From positions 14,633,950 to 14,697,949 of the forward strand of contig NC_092666.1 in assembly GCF_032118995.1 (NCBI RefSeq): a stretch of 64,000 nucleotides of DNA. Reading direction: 5' to 3'. The stretch is from Asterias amurensis. Lineage: Eukaryota; Echinodermata; Asteroidea; Forcipulatida; Asteriidae. Position numbers and translations under genes: made by a program. Positions 46,237 through 61,200 of this stretch are shown in pieces (position 1 is the stretch's first letter; every line of letters begins with the position of its first letter). The notes beneath the pieces are model-generated. The model was not told where the DNA came from and searched no databases. It saw nothing but the letters and a program-made list of their open reading frames with translations.

Positions 46237-49200
46237 ATGAGTCGTTCTCACCCTCAAAGCGGAGTCGGTGATGGAGGAAGGGGTTCGGTAATTTTTAACA
46301 TGTCACAGATCTCCGTTCGTTCGGTGCACTTGTTGCGTTGGTTGTTGATAGTGGCTGCGGTGCTAGGGTTTGCTTATTTCTTCTATTGGCATCGGTCACA
46401 TCTGCAAGCTGAGGCTAACCGAAGGCTGGGAATCGGTGATATAGAGGTGAAATTGTTGTTACTTTTTGTCAATGACAAAAAACTATGGTGCAAATGACAA
46501 GATGACAATGTCATCTTGTCATTTGCACCATAGTTTGGCTTGTGTATGTGTGCAACTTGCAAGCACCCTTCCCATGTTTTGTAATTTGGTATTAATATTA
46601 ATAATTTTTATGATCATTGATGGGGAGCTAGCCAAGGACGGTTGTGTATTTGTACCAACGGAAAAGTTTCCGTATGGCGCCACCACTTTTTCATTCGAAA
46701 TAAAATAATATAGTATCTAATTTACCTGATTGATATATCCCTTTTTGTAAAAATGAGTGAAAAGGTGGTGGCGCCATACGGAAAGTTATCCGTACCAACC
46801 ATGGATTGGAGGTAGCCTAAAAAATGATTGGACGACCTCTCGTGTGCGTATGCAAGGCCCTGGGCTAGCTTGGTATTTGCATGGTATTTGTTGACCCATG
46901 ATGGTTGACCACACACAGGGGGCAGTGTGTGTCCCATGTGTTCGCATCTGGACCTCAAAGGCTCCAAAATTGGCTCAACAATATTTCTATAAATATTTAT
47001 ATTTAAATATAATTTTTTTTATAAATAACAATTTTGTAAAAAAAAAAAGTCTGGAAAAGTTTTTGTATGCGCCACCACTTTTTCATTCGATATAAAAAAA
47101 ATTACCTCAATGAGATAATCCTTTTGTTGGTAAAAATGATTGAAAAATTGGGGGCGTGATACGGAAAGTTACCCAAAAGTTTAGTCAATAGAAACACGCC
47201 CTTATTATTAAAATATATAAATATGATATGAGAAACTATACGAAATAGTTGAACAATTTGAACGATTTTCGTCTCCTACCACTTTTTCACAAATTTTTAA
47301 GAGAATCTTATCGTATCATAGAGAAAGGACAGGGATTTCGTTTATTTGAAAACTGTTTATTATTGAACTTTGAAGGATACGGAAGTTAATCCGAAAGATT
47401 CACACAATCACAGTCATAATATTTTGAAATAATTATTGTTTTATTTTTTACTAATGGACTAGTTTTATTAAGCTGCCGATGTTGAACAACTATCAGATAA
47501 AACATAAATCATCCTCCGTGTTGTTATAAAATAGTTGCGATAACGTAACCCTTCTCCTGACGGCCACGAGGAAGGGAGGGTTACGTTATCATAACTAGTT
47601 ATAAAAATGCAAGATTTACCCTCTTTTCCTAATTCACCCCCCCCCCCAACCAGTGAAGAATTAATTCAAATATTTTAGTCTTCCTCTTTTTGTTATTTTT
47701 TTTTTATTACATAGGTACCATCTCTGAAAAATGTGGGTCCAGAATTTATTCTTGGAAAGGAGGCCAAGAAGCTCAGAATTCTCTCTGGGAGTTTTCATTA
47801 CTTCAGAGTCGTTCCTGAGTATTGGGAAGATCGCCTCCTGAAGATGAAAGCATGTGGGCTCAACACGATCACCACGTGAGGAATTTTCACTATTTATAAG
47901 ATTTTGGTTTGAACAAAGACAAATTTACTAGAGTGGGACTCAACTAAATGACCTCCGGATTAACGTGCCGACTGTCTACCAACTGAGCTATCTTGCCCGA
48001 TGTTTGCGGTCTCCCTATTTTTGTCAATATCTTTGTTCACTATTTTGTTTCACTAAGGTTCCAAATATGTGTCGTGGTCAAGTGCAGGCCTGTATGCTTC
48101 GTTTTTGAAAGGGCAAGGGCACCAAGGCATTTTCTCCTTGGTAAAGAGTATCCTATGAGGAAATTTCTACTTGAGTATTTCAAGGGGCATGGAAGCAATC
48201 GGCTTTGCAATTGCCTGAGAGCATCCATTGGAACTTAAGTCCTAATCAATAGCTGAGTCATCAGAGTTTGGGTTTGAATCCTGGTTGTGGTGCTCATATT
48301 CTTGGGCAAGACACTTATTTGGCAGTTGGGAAGAAAAATTTGTTCTAATGGTGAAAAAGGGGCGGTGCAGTTTTAATTAGTAGGATTTAAAGCTTGGCAT
48401 GGTGGTTGAAAGTTGACTATAAAGATAGGTCTGCGGTATCACTATGTGAAAATTTACTTAGTGTTGATTCTGAAAAGAATCTGTGGTTGACATCTCAACG
48501 TTTTGATCAGCATGCTCTTTAGCTTGAAGACAATCGGAGCATACTGATTTAAACAATGAGTTGTTTAAAAACAACTGTGCTTTTCAGAACCAAAATTAGT
48601 TTTAACTTGCTGGTGCTTGCAGGCGTGGTGAACTTAATCACTATTGTTGTATAGTCAGTTCAATGTCCATTGTGTTTCGTTTAATCCCCAGGATTAGTGC
48701 TAATTATGCGTGGGACAACATGCTAACGAGCAACAGTAATCAAGTTTACTTTTGTTGTTCCTGACCCACATAAGTTGTTCCTTGTTGGTCTGTCCAGTTG
48801 TTTCCCTCAGTTGATTTACTCCCCATGCCTGCATGCTCCTCTTAAATTCATTCCTTTTTTGCTCATCTAGTTTCCCCCCTGTCATGTTCTGACTGTTTTT
48901 TTTTAAATACTTAATTTAAATACTTTTTGCTTGAATAATTATTGTATTCGTTATTATTTTGATTGGTTTGTTGTATTATCGTTAAACTTTTGCTGTGCTT
49001 TTTGATGTACTTGTATTTGTTGAGGTCAAATAAATAATAATAATAATAATAATAATTACTCAAAAGAGACTTTCACATGGTGCATCCTCAAACCTGTCTT
49101 AGCAACTTTAGTTATTTTAATTGAGTTTAAAAAAAAATTGTTTTCAGAATATGACATTGTAATCATTTTTAGGTATTGGCAAAAACATCTCAATTCTCAA

Positions 49201-52200
49201 ATTAATGACATTTGTTTTGCCCTTTAAAGGTACGTTCCGTGGAATATGCATGAACAAGTCAGGGGTGAATTTGACTTTTCTGGCCAACTGGATATCGTGT
49301 AAGTTAAAAATGTCTACTATATTTATTTTATCCTACTGATTACAAAACAAATTGTCGGCTCAAAGGTATAAAACTATAAGGTTCTTAATTGTTATTTCAT
49401 ACTTGTAACCACCAAAAAGTCATTAAATGAAAACATGACTATAAATTAACAAAAAATAAATCAAAATTACATTTTAAATGTGTAAGCCTACAGTACTTGG
49501 AAAAGAGTTTGTCTTTTTGCCAAACAAATACTTAAAAGACCACATGATCAATAAACCCAATTTACCAGGAGCTCCATACAAACTAATTCACATTCAGTGA
49601 GATATATGACTATAAATTTTTATTTTAAATATTTATGTGTATAATTGTCATTTAGACCATCACAGCTCCAAGTATTCAAATTGATTGTTATTTTGAAATT
49701 GGAAAGTAAAGCTTTGAATGTTCGTGCTCTGTGCAGCAAGCAGACACGTATACATTTCAGGCTAAAATAATCAGGCGATTTGCAGCTGGGCTTGCTAAAT
49801 CAAACACCACGTGTTTCCTTTTTCTTTGATATTTATTCAAATATTTACATAATTTATTCCATCTGGCATAATTTTGAGTCGGTGTGGTTATTTCTTGGGG
49901 TCAATGGTAAAGCATAGAATAGAGTATGAATTGAATCAAATCATAATTAAATGAACTCTACATTTGTACATTTGAGTACTCTATAGACCTATCGATTGTG
50001 GCATTTAGTGGCTGCGGTTTTTTCTTTTAACTCAATGAGTTTCTGTTTTGTTATTCATGTTGCAGGGCCTTTTTAAATCTTGCCAAGAAGGTTGGCTTGC
50101 ACGTTATCCTAAGGCCAGGGCCCTACATCTGTGCTGAGTGGGATCTTGGAGGGCTGCCAAGGTAAGCTTGTCACAACTTTTTATTTTTCCAGTAAGTTTG
50201 TTGTTTTAACACTCATGGCCAATGGCTAAATTACAATTTATACAAATAAAGTTAAAGGCAGTGGACACTATTGGTAATTACTCAAAATAATTATCATCAT
50301 AAAACCTTTCTTGATTACGAGTAATGGGGATAGGTTGATAGTATAAAACATTGTGAGAAACAGCTCCCTCTGAAGTGACATAGTTTTCGAGAAAGAAGTA
50401 ATTTTTCACGAATTTGATTTCGAGACCTCAAGTTAAGAATTTGAGGTCTCGAAATCAAGCATCAAAAAGCACACAACTTTGTGTGACATAGGTGTTTTTT
50501 TCTTTCATTATTATCTCGCAAGTTCGAAGACCGACTGAGCTCAAATTTTTACAGGTTTATTTTATGCATATGTTGAAATACACCAACTGTGAAGACTGTA
50601 AAATAGTTTACATGTAAGAAATAAATAGTATATTACCATTGGAAGCCGTATTAAAAGATTCAAAGATTTCTTCTCCTTTTGTGATTTATCATATTTTTGT
50701 TTCTTTGTTGTGTTGTTGTTGGCAATTAAGTAATTTCAGTTGTACATATTTGATTGTTGGTTTTTCTTAAGAGTCACTGCCTGTAAGCACAAACCAAATT
50801 GGGTGAGTGATTCCCGAGTTCTCAGATCTTCTTAAAAATTAGAGTGAAACATCTTTTTACCAAACTAAGCCCAGAAGTTAGTTTTCTGACTCTTTTTGTT
50901 TGGTCGTAATAAACGATTGGCTTCTTGAATTCATTTGTTTCTTTGTTCTGGTTTGCAGTTGGCTCCTAAGCTACGATGAGATGAAGCTGCGCTCCATGTA
51001 TCCACTATTTGTTGACGCTGTGGATAAATACTTTGATCAACTTCTCCCTCTTGTTGCTGGACTTCAGGTAAAATAACTGCCATGACTGTGAGCCAGTCAT
51101 TTGATAAGGCCTGGTTTGCTTCATGTATCCACCATTTGTTGATGTTGTGGATAAATACTTGATTAAAGTATTTTCTTTAATCAACTCCTCGTACTGCCAT
51201 GGCTGTATGCCAGGCATTCTAAAAGGCCAGGTTCACTCCTTGTATCTCTTTTCGTTGGTTTTGTGGATAAATACTTTAATCAACTAGTTGAATAAAGTAT
51301 TTACTTTAATTAACTCCTCAAACTGCCATGGCTGTATTAAGCCAGGCTTTCTATGGAACTGTCGTGGCCGAGCGGTTAAGAGCACCAAATTCAAACTTTG
51401 GTGTTTCTGAACAGCAGAGTATGGGTTTGAATCCTGTGCCGTGACACTTGTGTCCTTAAGCAAGACACTTAACCATTGCTTCGTCCTTCGGATGGGACGT
51501 AAAGCTGTTGGTCCCATGTGTTGTGAAACGCATGTAAAAGAATCCAGTGTGCTTATCGAAAAGAGAAGGGGTTCGCCCCGGTGTTCCTGGCTGTGGCTGC
51601 ACTTTGCAAACCCTTATAAGGTGCTACATAATTGGGTCTCATCATTCATCACTTCAATAACATATCTTTCTGGAAGTTTGTATATACTCAGTGCCTTGAG
51701 TACCTTGTTTTGTTGATACATGCGCTATATAAGACTTCGATATTATTATTATTGTTATTGTTATGTGGCTTTGCTCCATTTGTACACCATTTGTTGATGC
51801 TGTACGTCAATATTTTGATCAGCTCCTCTGTAAAACTGTGATGGATGTATGCCAGACATTCTATAAGGCAATGTTTGCCCCACATATCTAATAACAGTAG
51901 GATTACTAGTATAGCTGTTGACAGCTGTTGTACAGTTCTTCACTATTTGTGGACAAGGAGAACTCTAAATATTCGTTGTTTTGTCTCTTTGTCTACTAGC
52001 ATTATCGCGGAGGACCAATTATAGCATTTCAAGTTGAGAACGAGTATGGGTCTTACGGCAGCGACAAACAGTACATGACTTTCATCAAAGAGGTAGGTAA
52101 AAGTACATAGTCAACCCTCCTACTGTTTGACCATTCAATATCACCCGCTGTGGTTTTGAATGATAAATAAACTATGCCAGCCGGCAATAAGATATCATTT

Positions 52201-55200
52201 GGGGAGTGCATTTACAAAGTACACAGTCAACCTTCCTACTGCCTAACCTTTCAATTTCATCCATTGTGGTTTTGAATGGTAGATGCATTTAAGTATCATG
52301 TGTTGAATGCACCCACAAAGTAAAAAGCCAACCCTCCTACTGTCTGACCACTCATTATTCTCCACTCGGGTCTTCTGCTTTTATTTTCAGGCCATGGAGA
52401 AGCGTAACCTCAAGGAAATGTTTCTGACGTCTGATAATAGCAGAACGGCAATGAAAAACGGACATCTGCCTGACGGTAAGATGCAAATCATATCTCTTCT
52501 AGTTTAGGTCAGATGTCAAAGGTCATATGTTGGTTGCATACAATTAGTCAAGTGATGGCGAGATCAGACCTACTTACACACTGTTTTCACTAAATGTCTT
52601 TGTTTTTCTTTCATTCCAGTTCTGGTGACGGCAAATTTCCAAGTCGATGCTGAAAGACACTTTCAAGAAGTGAAAGAAATTCAGGTGAAATTAAAAAAAA
52701 ATATGAACATTTTAGTAGGATTTGAAACTTTGCATGGTGGAAATAAGATATAGAAGAGTTTGCGGTAGCACCATGTGGGCATGAACATTTTAATTAATAA
52801 TAATAATTTGTAACAACTTTTTTATGGGGATGTGAACTGGGGTCCACAGAGGTGAAAGGCAGGGGAAAGTACTGAGTATACAGTGCTTGACACATCGCCA
52901 TATCATGTGGGCAAAAACACAAATGATATTCTTTATCCCGATGCAAATTTAAGGGCCTAGTCAAACGAGGCAACTTCTACAGGCAGCCATTTCCAGGAAA
53001 TCTCCAAGAAGAAGATGAATGGATTCTCTTCATAGAGATTGCCTGTAAATTTCCTTGTGTGACATGATCCTAACATCTAGGAAATTTATTTTATTTCCTG
53101 CTTATATTCCAGGGTTCGGACAAACCGTTGATGGTGATGGAGTTCTGGTCAGGATGGTTTGACCACTGGGGGGAGAAGCATCATATCTTCAGCTCTAGCG
53201 GTAAGATCAAAAACATGCTAAGCACAGTCAAATATTGCTTAGCAGAAAGTGGTTACCAGCCAAAATTCCATAAAGGTAGTGGACAGTATTGGTAATTACT
53301 CAAAATAATTGTTAGCATAAAAACTTACTTGGTAACAAGCAATAGAGAGCTGTTGATAGTATAAAACATTGTGAGAAGCGGCTCCCTCTGAAGTAGCGTA
53401 GTTTCAAGAAAGAAGTAGTTTTCCATTCGAGGCCTCAGAATTAGATTTTGAGGTCACGAAATGAAAGCACACAACTTCGTGTGACAGGGTCGTTTTTCTT
53501 CCATTATTATCTCGCAACTTTTTGAGTTCAAATTTTCACAGGTTTGTTATTTTGTCCATATGTTGAGATACATCAAGTGAGAATACTTGTCTTTGACAAT
53601 TACCAATAGTGTCCAGTGCCTTTCAGTTTATACTTTTTTGACTGGTGCCCCACTAATTTTTTGCTTAGCATAGAAATTTCCTAGCAGTGGTTTTGCTTAA
53701 CAGCTTTATGAAATTGGGCCCAGGTTTTAAAAGTTCTGCTTAAAGGTAGAATCTGCTTTTTAATTGAATTGGAACTATTTTTATTTCTACAAAAAAAAAA
53801 GACGGGAAAAAATTGTCACATAAAGTGTATTTGCTTTTAAATTATTTTGTGTAGCCCGAACTTGGTACACATAAATGGGTTAGTAGTCTTTGCTGATTTG
53901 TTACTTAGCATGTTGCAGTACTGGCAAGAACCATTGAATGGCGAAACCTAATAGAGCATAATTCGATACCATAACAACACGCTAGCGTAAATGGCTGGCT
54001 AAAACTACGTATCTGCGAATGCTCTGTGAAAAAAAGAGCAGTGTCGTCACTAAAGCTGTGATTTTTCCATGTGGTTTTCAGGTATTGCTGACTTGGTCAA
54101 AACGATCCTAGATTTGGATGCCTCGATCAACTTCTACATGTTTCACGGAGGCACTAACTTCGGTTTCATGAACGGCGCAAATGTTTTACCGGGCAAGGGA
54201 CAAACGTACACATATGCAGCTGATGTTACAAGTTACGGTAAGAAATAGTAAGCGGGGTAGGGTAAGGTCGAAACTTTTAGTTCTCTTTTGGCGGTACAGA
54301 TGAATATTATTATAAAGTTCGACAAAAGCCTCGGCCTCTTCGAGTCGGGATAAAGTACAGCAGTGGGGACAGACAAAGTACTGCCCCGGATTCTTTGTAC
54401 AGCTGTGGCAGTATTAGCACAATTGCTTCAAGTTTAATGCTTACCCTCGTTGATTCTATAAGACTTTTGACAGCAAGCTCTGGGTAGTTTCTTGCACAGA
54501 AAGGATCAACCACAGGACGAATGAAAATATCCACTATTTGGATATTTCCAACCCGCGCTTCCAGAGGTTACGTAGGATCGAGCAAGGCATACTTGAAAAG
54601 AGAAAATTATCCTGCAACGAGTTCAGACACCACTGGGATTGAGGTTGGTTGTTCCTCCTCTTAAAAGCGTTTTATTATTGTCTTTTATTTTTCCATTTTT
54701 GTCGGACTCAGATTATGATGCACCGTTATCAGAAGCAGGAGATCTGACTGAAAAATACTACAAAGTGAAGGACGCATTGAAGGCTAACACTGCAAAAGGC
54801 ACAAGTAAGATGTATTTTTATTTATTTATTTTTATTCATTTGATTTATTTACTACACACCCAACAGCACAATTAGCGCCAAAAAAAGGATGGGTAGGAAA
54901 CAATAAAGTGATGATTAGTTTTAGATGTGGAAGGAAAACCCAAAACAAGGCTGTTGGCTGAAGTGGGATTTGAATCCAGTTTTGAATCGAGGTCAACAGA
55001 GGTGAAAGACAGGGAAAGAAACCACTGAGCAAACCTGATTACCAAGAATCTAAGATTATTAAGTGTAGTAATTTGCAAAGTATCTTTTCTATATAGCGCC
55101 CTCTGTTGGTTGCTACTGTTTAGTGTTATTGTTGTTTTACAAGTTCAGTCACGTATAAATAAAGCACGTTCAGTTCAGTAAAGAATTGTCTCAGTGATAG

Positions 55201-58200
55201 ATTTTGATACTTACATGTATGTGGCAGTCCTAGGTTGAAAGGCTTCTGACTGGCACCCCGGAACAAAGATAATGATCAAATCGGGACACCACCAACATTA
55301 GGGCTGGTAGAGCATCGGCACATTAATCTGGAAGCCGCAGGTGCACATATTGCTTTTGTTAATTTGTCCTTCTTTGCGTTTGTTGTAGTTCCAGACAACC
55401 TACCAAGCATCCCCACCCAGATTGGTAAAATGGCGTACGGTGACGTCAAGCTAACACACTACATGACCATGGACGATGCGATAGAATTTATTGGGGTAAG
55501 TTTGCTCAAATTGCTAGATTGGTTCCCTGTGTCCTGACAATGGAGAGAGTATACCATATAAAACATTGAGTCCACTGGTTCTTCTCAGAACCACCATCAT
55601 GCAAAAGAGATTTATCTACATGGTGTCACCGTGAATTTCTGACGTAATTGTCTTTCCAACATGCAAACCTGCTAGTCTTGTTTTACTTTTTTCGCACTAT
55701 GTAGCACACATTTCTCTCTAGCATTGTAGGGGACCCAGTTCAACTGTTTCGTACTATGTAGCACACATTTCTCTCTAGCATTGTAGGGGGCCCATTTCAA
55801 CTGTTTCTCACTATGTAGCACACATTTCTCTCTAGCATTGTAAGGGGCCCAGTTCAACTGTTTCTCACTATGTAGCACACATTTCTCTCTAGCATTGTAG
55901 GGGGCCCATTTCAACTGTTTCTCACTATGTAGCACACATTTCTCTCTAGCATTGTAAGGTGCCCATTTCAACTGTTTCTCACTATGTAGCACACATTTCT
56001 CTCTAGCATTGTAAGGGGCCCATTTCAACTGTTTCTCACTATGTAGCAAACATTTCTCTCTAGCATTGTAGGGGACCCATTTCAACTGTTTCGCACTATG
56101 TAGCACACATTTCTCTCTAGCATTGTAGGGGGCCCATTTCAACTGTTTCGTACTATGTACCACACATTTCCCTTTGGCATTGTAGGGGCCCATTTCAACT
56201 GTTACGCACTATGTAGCACACATTTCTCTCTAGCATTGTAGGGGGCCCATTTCAACTGTTTCGCACTATGTACCACACATTTCTCTCTAGCATTGTAGGG
56301 GGCCCATTTCAACTGTTTCTCACTATGTAGCACACATTTCTCTCTTGCATTGTAAGGGGCCCAGTTCAACTGTTTCGCACTATGTAGCACACATTTCTCT
56401 CTTGCATTGTAAGGGGCCCAGTTCAACTGTTTCGCACTATGTAGCACACATTTCTCTCTAGCATTGTAAGGGGCCCATTTCAACTGTTTCGCACTATGTA
56501 CCACACATTTCTCTCTAGCATTGTAGGGGGCCCATTTCAACTGTTTCTCACTATGTACCACACATTTCTCTCTTGCATTGTAAGGGGCCCATTTCAACTG
56601 TTTCGCACTATGTACCACACATTTCTCTCTAGCATTGTAGGGGGCCCATTTCAACTGTTTCGCACTATGTACCACACATTTCTCTCTAGCATTGTAGGGG
56701 GCCCATTTCAACTGTTTCTCACTATGTACCACACATTTCTCTCTAGCATTGTAAGGGGCCCATTTCAACTGTTTCGCACTATGTACCACACATTTCTCTC
56801 TAGCATTGTAGGGGGCCCATTTCAACTGTTTCGCACTATGTACCACACATTTCTCTCTAGCATTGTAGGGGGCCCATTTCAACTGTTTCGCACTATGTAC
56901 CACACATTTCTCTCTAGCATTGTAGGGGACCCATTTCAACTGTTTCGCACTATGTAGCACACATTTCTCTCTAGCATTGTAGGGGGCCCATTTCAACTGT
57001 TTCGTACTATGTACCACACATTTCCCTTTGGCATTGTAGGGGCCCATTTCAACTGTTACGCACTATGTAGCACACATTTCTCTCTAGCATTGTAGGGGGC
57101 CCATTTCAACTGTTTCTCACTATGTACCACACATTTCCCTTTGGCATTGTAGGGGCCCATTTCAACTGTTTCGTACTATGTACCACACATTTCCCTTTGG
57201 CATTGTAGGGGCCCATTTCAACTGTTACGCACTATGTAGCACACATTTCTCTCTAGCATTGTAGGGGGCCCATTTCAACTGTTTCTCACTATGTACCACA
57301 CATTTCCCTTTGGCATTGTAGGGGCCCATTTCAACTGTTTCGTACTATGTACCACACATTTCCCTTTGGCATTGTAGGGGCCCATTTCAACTGTTACGCA
57401 CTATGTAGCACACATTTCTCTCTAGCATTGTAGGGGGCCCATTTCAACTGTTTCGTACTATGTACCACACATTTCCCTTTGGCATTGTAGGGGCCCATTT
57501 CAACTGTTACGCACTATGTAGCACACATTTCTCTCTAGCATTGTAGGGGGCCCATTTCAACTGTTTCGCACTATGTAGCACACATTTCTCTCTAGCATTG
57601 TAAGGGGCCCATTTCAACTGTTTCGCACTATGTACCACACATTTCTCTCTAGCATTGTAAGGGGCCCAGTTCAACTGTTTCGCACTATGTACCACACATT
57701 TCTCTCTAGCATTGTAGGGGGCCCATTTCAACTGTTTCGCACTATGTAGCACACATTTCTCTCTAGCATTGTAAGGGGCCCATTTCAACTGTTTCGCACT
57801 ATGTACCACACATTTCTCTCTAGCATTGTAAGGGGCCCAGTTCAACTGTTTCGCACTATGTACCACACATTTCTCTCTAGCATTGTAAGGGGCCCATTTC
57901 AACTGTTTCGCACTATGTACCACACATTTCTCTCTAGCATTGTAGGGGGCCCATTTCAACTGTTTCGCACTATGTAGCACACATTTCTCTCTAGCATTGT
58001 AGGGGGCCCATTTCAACTGTTTCTCACTATGTACCACACATTTCTCTCTAGCATTGTAGGGGGCCCATTTCAACTGTTTCGCACTATGTAGCACACATTT
58101 CTCTCTAGCATTGTAAGGGGCCCATTTCAACTGTTTCGCACTATGTACCACACATTTCTCTCTAGCATTGTAAGGGGCCCATTTCAACTGTTTCTCACTA

Positions 58201-61200
58201 TGTACCACACATTTCTCTCTAGCATTGTAGGGGGCCCATTTCAACTGTTTCGCACTATGTAGCACACATTTCTCTCTAGCATTGTAAGGGGCCCATTTCA
58301 ACTGTTTCGCACTATGTACCACACATTTCTCTCTAGCATTGTAGGGGGCCCATTTCAACTGTTTCGCACTATGTACCACACATTTCTCTCTAGCATTGTA
58401 GGGGGCCCATTTCAACTGTTTCGTACTATGTACCACACATTTCCCTTTGGCATTGTAGGGGCCCATTTCAACTGTTACGCACTATGTAGCACACATTTCT
58501 CTCTAGCATTGTAGGGGGCCCATTTCAACTGTTTCTCACTATGTACCACACATTTCTCTCTTGCATTGTAAGGGGCCCATTTCAACTGTTTCGCACTATG
58601 TACCACACATTTCTCTCTAGCATTGTAAGGGGCCCAGTTCAACTGTTTCGCACTATGTACCACACATTTCTCTCTAGCATTGTAGGGGGCCCATTTCAAC
58701 TGTTTCGCACTATGTAGCACACATTTCCCTTTGGCATTGTAGGGGCCCATTTCAACTGTTTCGCACTATGTACCACACATTTCTCTCTAGCATTGTAGGG
58801 GGCCCATTTCAACTGTTTCTCACTATGTACCACACATTTCTCTCTAGCATTGTAGGGGGCCCATTTCAACTGTTTCGCACTATGTAGCACACATTTCTCT
58901 CTTGCATTGTAAGGGGCCCAGTTCAACTGTTTCGCACTATGTAGCACACATTTCTCTCTAGCATTGTAAGGGGCCCAGTTCAACTGTTTCGCACTATGTA
59001 CCACACATTTCTCTCTAGCATTGTAGGGGGCCCATTTCAACTGTTTCGCACTATGTAGCACACATTTCTCTCTAGCATTGTAGGGGACCCATTTCAACTG
59101 TTTCGTACTATGTACCACACATTTCTCTCTAGCATTGTAGGGGGCCCATTTCAACTGTTTCGCACTATGTAGCACGCATTTCTCTCTAGCATTGTAGGGG
59201 GCCCATTTCAACTGTTTCGCACTATGTAGCACGCATTTCTCTCTAGCATTGTAGGGGGCCCATTTCAACTGTTTCGCACTATGTACCACACATTTCTCTC
59301 TAGCATTGTAGGGGGCCCATTTCAACTGTTTCTCACTATGTAGCACACATTTCTCTCTAGCATTGTAGGGGGCCCATTTCAACTGTTTCGCACTATGTAG
59401 CACACATTTCTCTCTAGCATTGTAGGGGGCCCATTTCAACTGTTTCGTACTATGTACCACACATTTCTCTCTAGCATTGTAGGGGGCCCATTTCAACTGT
59501 TTCGCACTATGTACCACACATTTCTCTCTAGCATTGTAGGGGGCCCATTTCAACTGTTTCTCACTATGTAGCACACATTTCTCTCTAGCATTGTAGGGGG
59601 CCCATTTCAACTGTTTCGTACTATGTACCACACATTTCTCTCTAGCATTGTAGGGGGCCCATTTCAACTGTTTCGTACTATGTACCACACATTTCTCTCT
59701 AGCATTGTAGGGGGCCCATTTCAACTGTTTCGTACTATGTACCACACATTTCTCTCTAGCATTGTAGGGGGCCCATTTCAACTGTTTCGTACTATGTACC
59801 ACACATTTCTCTCTAGCATTGTAGGGGGCCCATTTCAACTGTTTCGCACTATGTAGCACACATTTCTCTCTAGCATTGTAGGGGACCCATTTCAACTGTT
59901 TCGTACTATGTACCACACATTTCTCTCTAGCATTGTAGGGGACCCATTTCAACTGTTTCTCACTATGTAGCACACATTTCTCTCTAGCATTGTAGGGGGC
60001 CCATTTCAACTTTTGAATTCTAACAATATCAGTTTCTGTCTTTATCCTGATGCACAAAGATAGGAAGGTCAGTCTTAAACACCCAGCAGGGTGGATACGT
60101 GCGCATTACAAGTCTTATTATTACTATTATTATGTTGAAGGGCCTTGAGCATCACTGACAGTGACTGCTATATGAGAAGCCATTATTATTATTATTATAA
60201 ATTGACATCCGTCGCAGAGTACATGCAGGCAAACAATGTCTGTTTAGTTTGCAAGATGAAGTTGTGAATAATTTTCTAAAATGGCTACTTTTTTTCTTTG
60301 TTTTTCTCCTTTCCTTTATAGGAACCAATCACTACAGAGAATCCTGTTGCCATGGAGAAGTTGCCCATCAACCAAAATGGCGGCCAGGGTTACGGTTTTC
60401 TTCTTTATCGTACGAATATCGATCACAAACCAGAGACGCTTCATCTGAATCACCCACCGCACGACAGAGCTCAGGTAGATAGAGGGGGAAAAAAGAAGTA
60501 ACGGCTAACATCACATGAGGGATTATTAATCACTTGACACGGGATGGCGTCTTACTACGCAAAACTAAACAATTGTGGATGATTAGATACTTTTAGAGGC
60601 ACTGGACACCTGTGGTAATTGTCAAAGACCAATATTCTCACTTGGTGTAACCCAACATGCATAAAATAACAAACCTGTGAAAGATCAAAGGTGCAAGAGA
60701 ATACTGAAAGAAAAAAACACCCTTTTTGCATAATTTTGTGTGCTTTCAGATGTCTTAGAAAGGCTCCAGGTCTTAAGTCTTTCTCCGATTCAAATATTTG
60801 AGTGAGAAATTACCTCTATCTCAAAAACTGGTCACTTCAGAGGGAACAACAGCTCTCCGCTGCTCGTTCTGAAGTAAGCTTTTTTGCTAATACACATTCA
60901 TAATACCTCAGACAGTTTCGTTTCTCATTTTGGTGGAGTGCGGGTCACGTGGGGGTGTTTAAAACGTTGATACTGACCAGCTGGAGCTGTTTATAACCGG
61001 TTGTTTTCGGATACGTTTGTGCGGGTTAGCCCACAACCTCGTTCCCAGGGGTGATCGATCTCGCCTTGCCATTTTAGCCCATGAATACGAGGATGCATAC
61101 TACGCCCATGAATGCATATCCGAAAACTGTCTCAATCATAAAAATGCAACACACGAACAGAGCTCAAGGATGTCGGAAAACGGATAAGTTTTACAGAGTT

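Noticed and set aside
46204-46257. Start of the minus ORF at 46257
   Set aside because: The codon there is TTG; the first ATG is 46203.
55685-60012. CRISPR-like array
   Set aside because: No unique spacers; the whole 57-bp unit is repeated, and the genome is eukaryotic.
55672-60057. Antisense frames up to 453 codons of a 19-residue repeat
   Set aside because: A 57-bp repeat without stops necessarily stays open; frames break only where 56-bp units occur, and no splice or promoter signals were seen.
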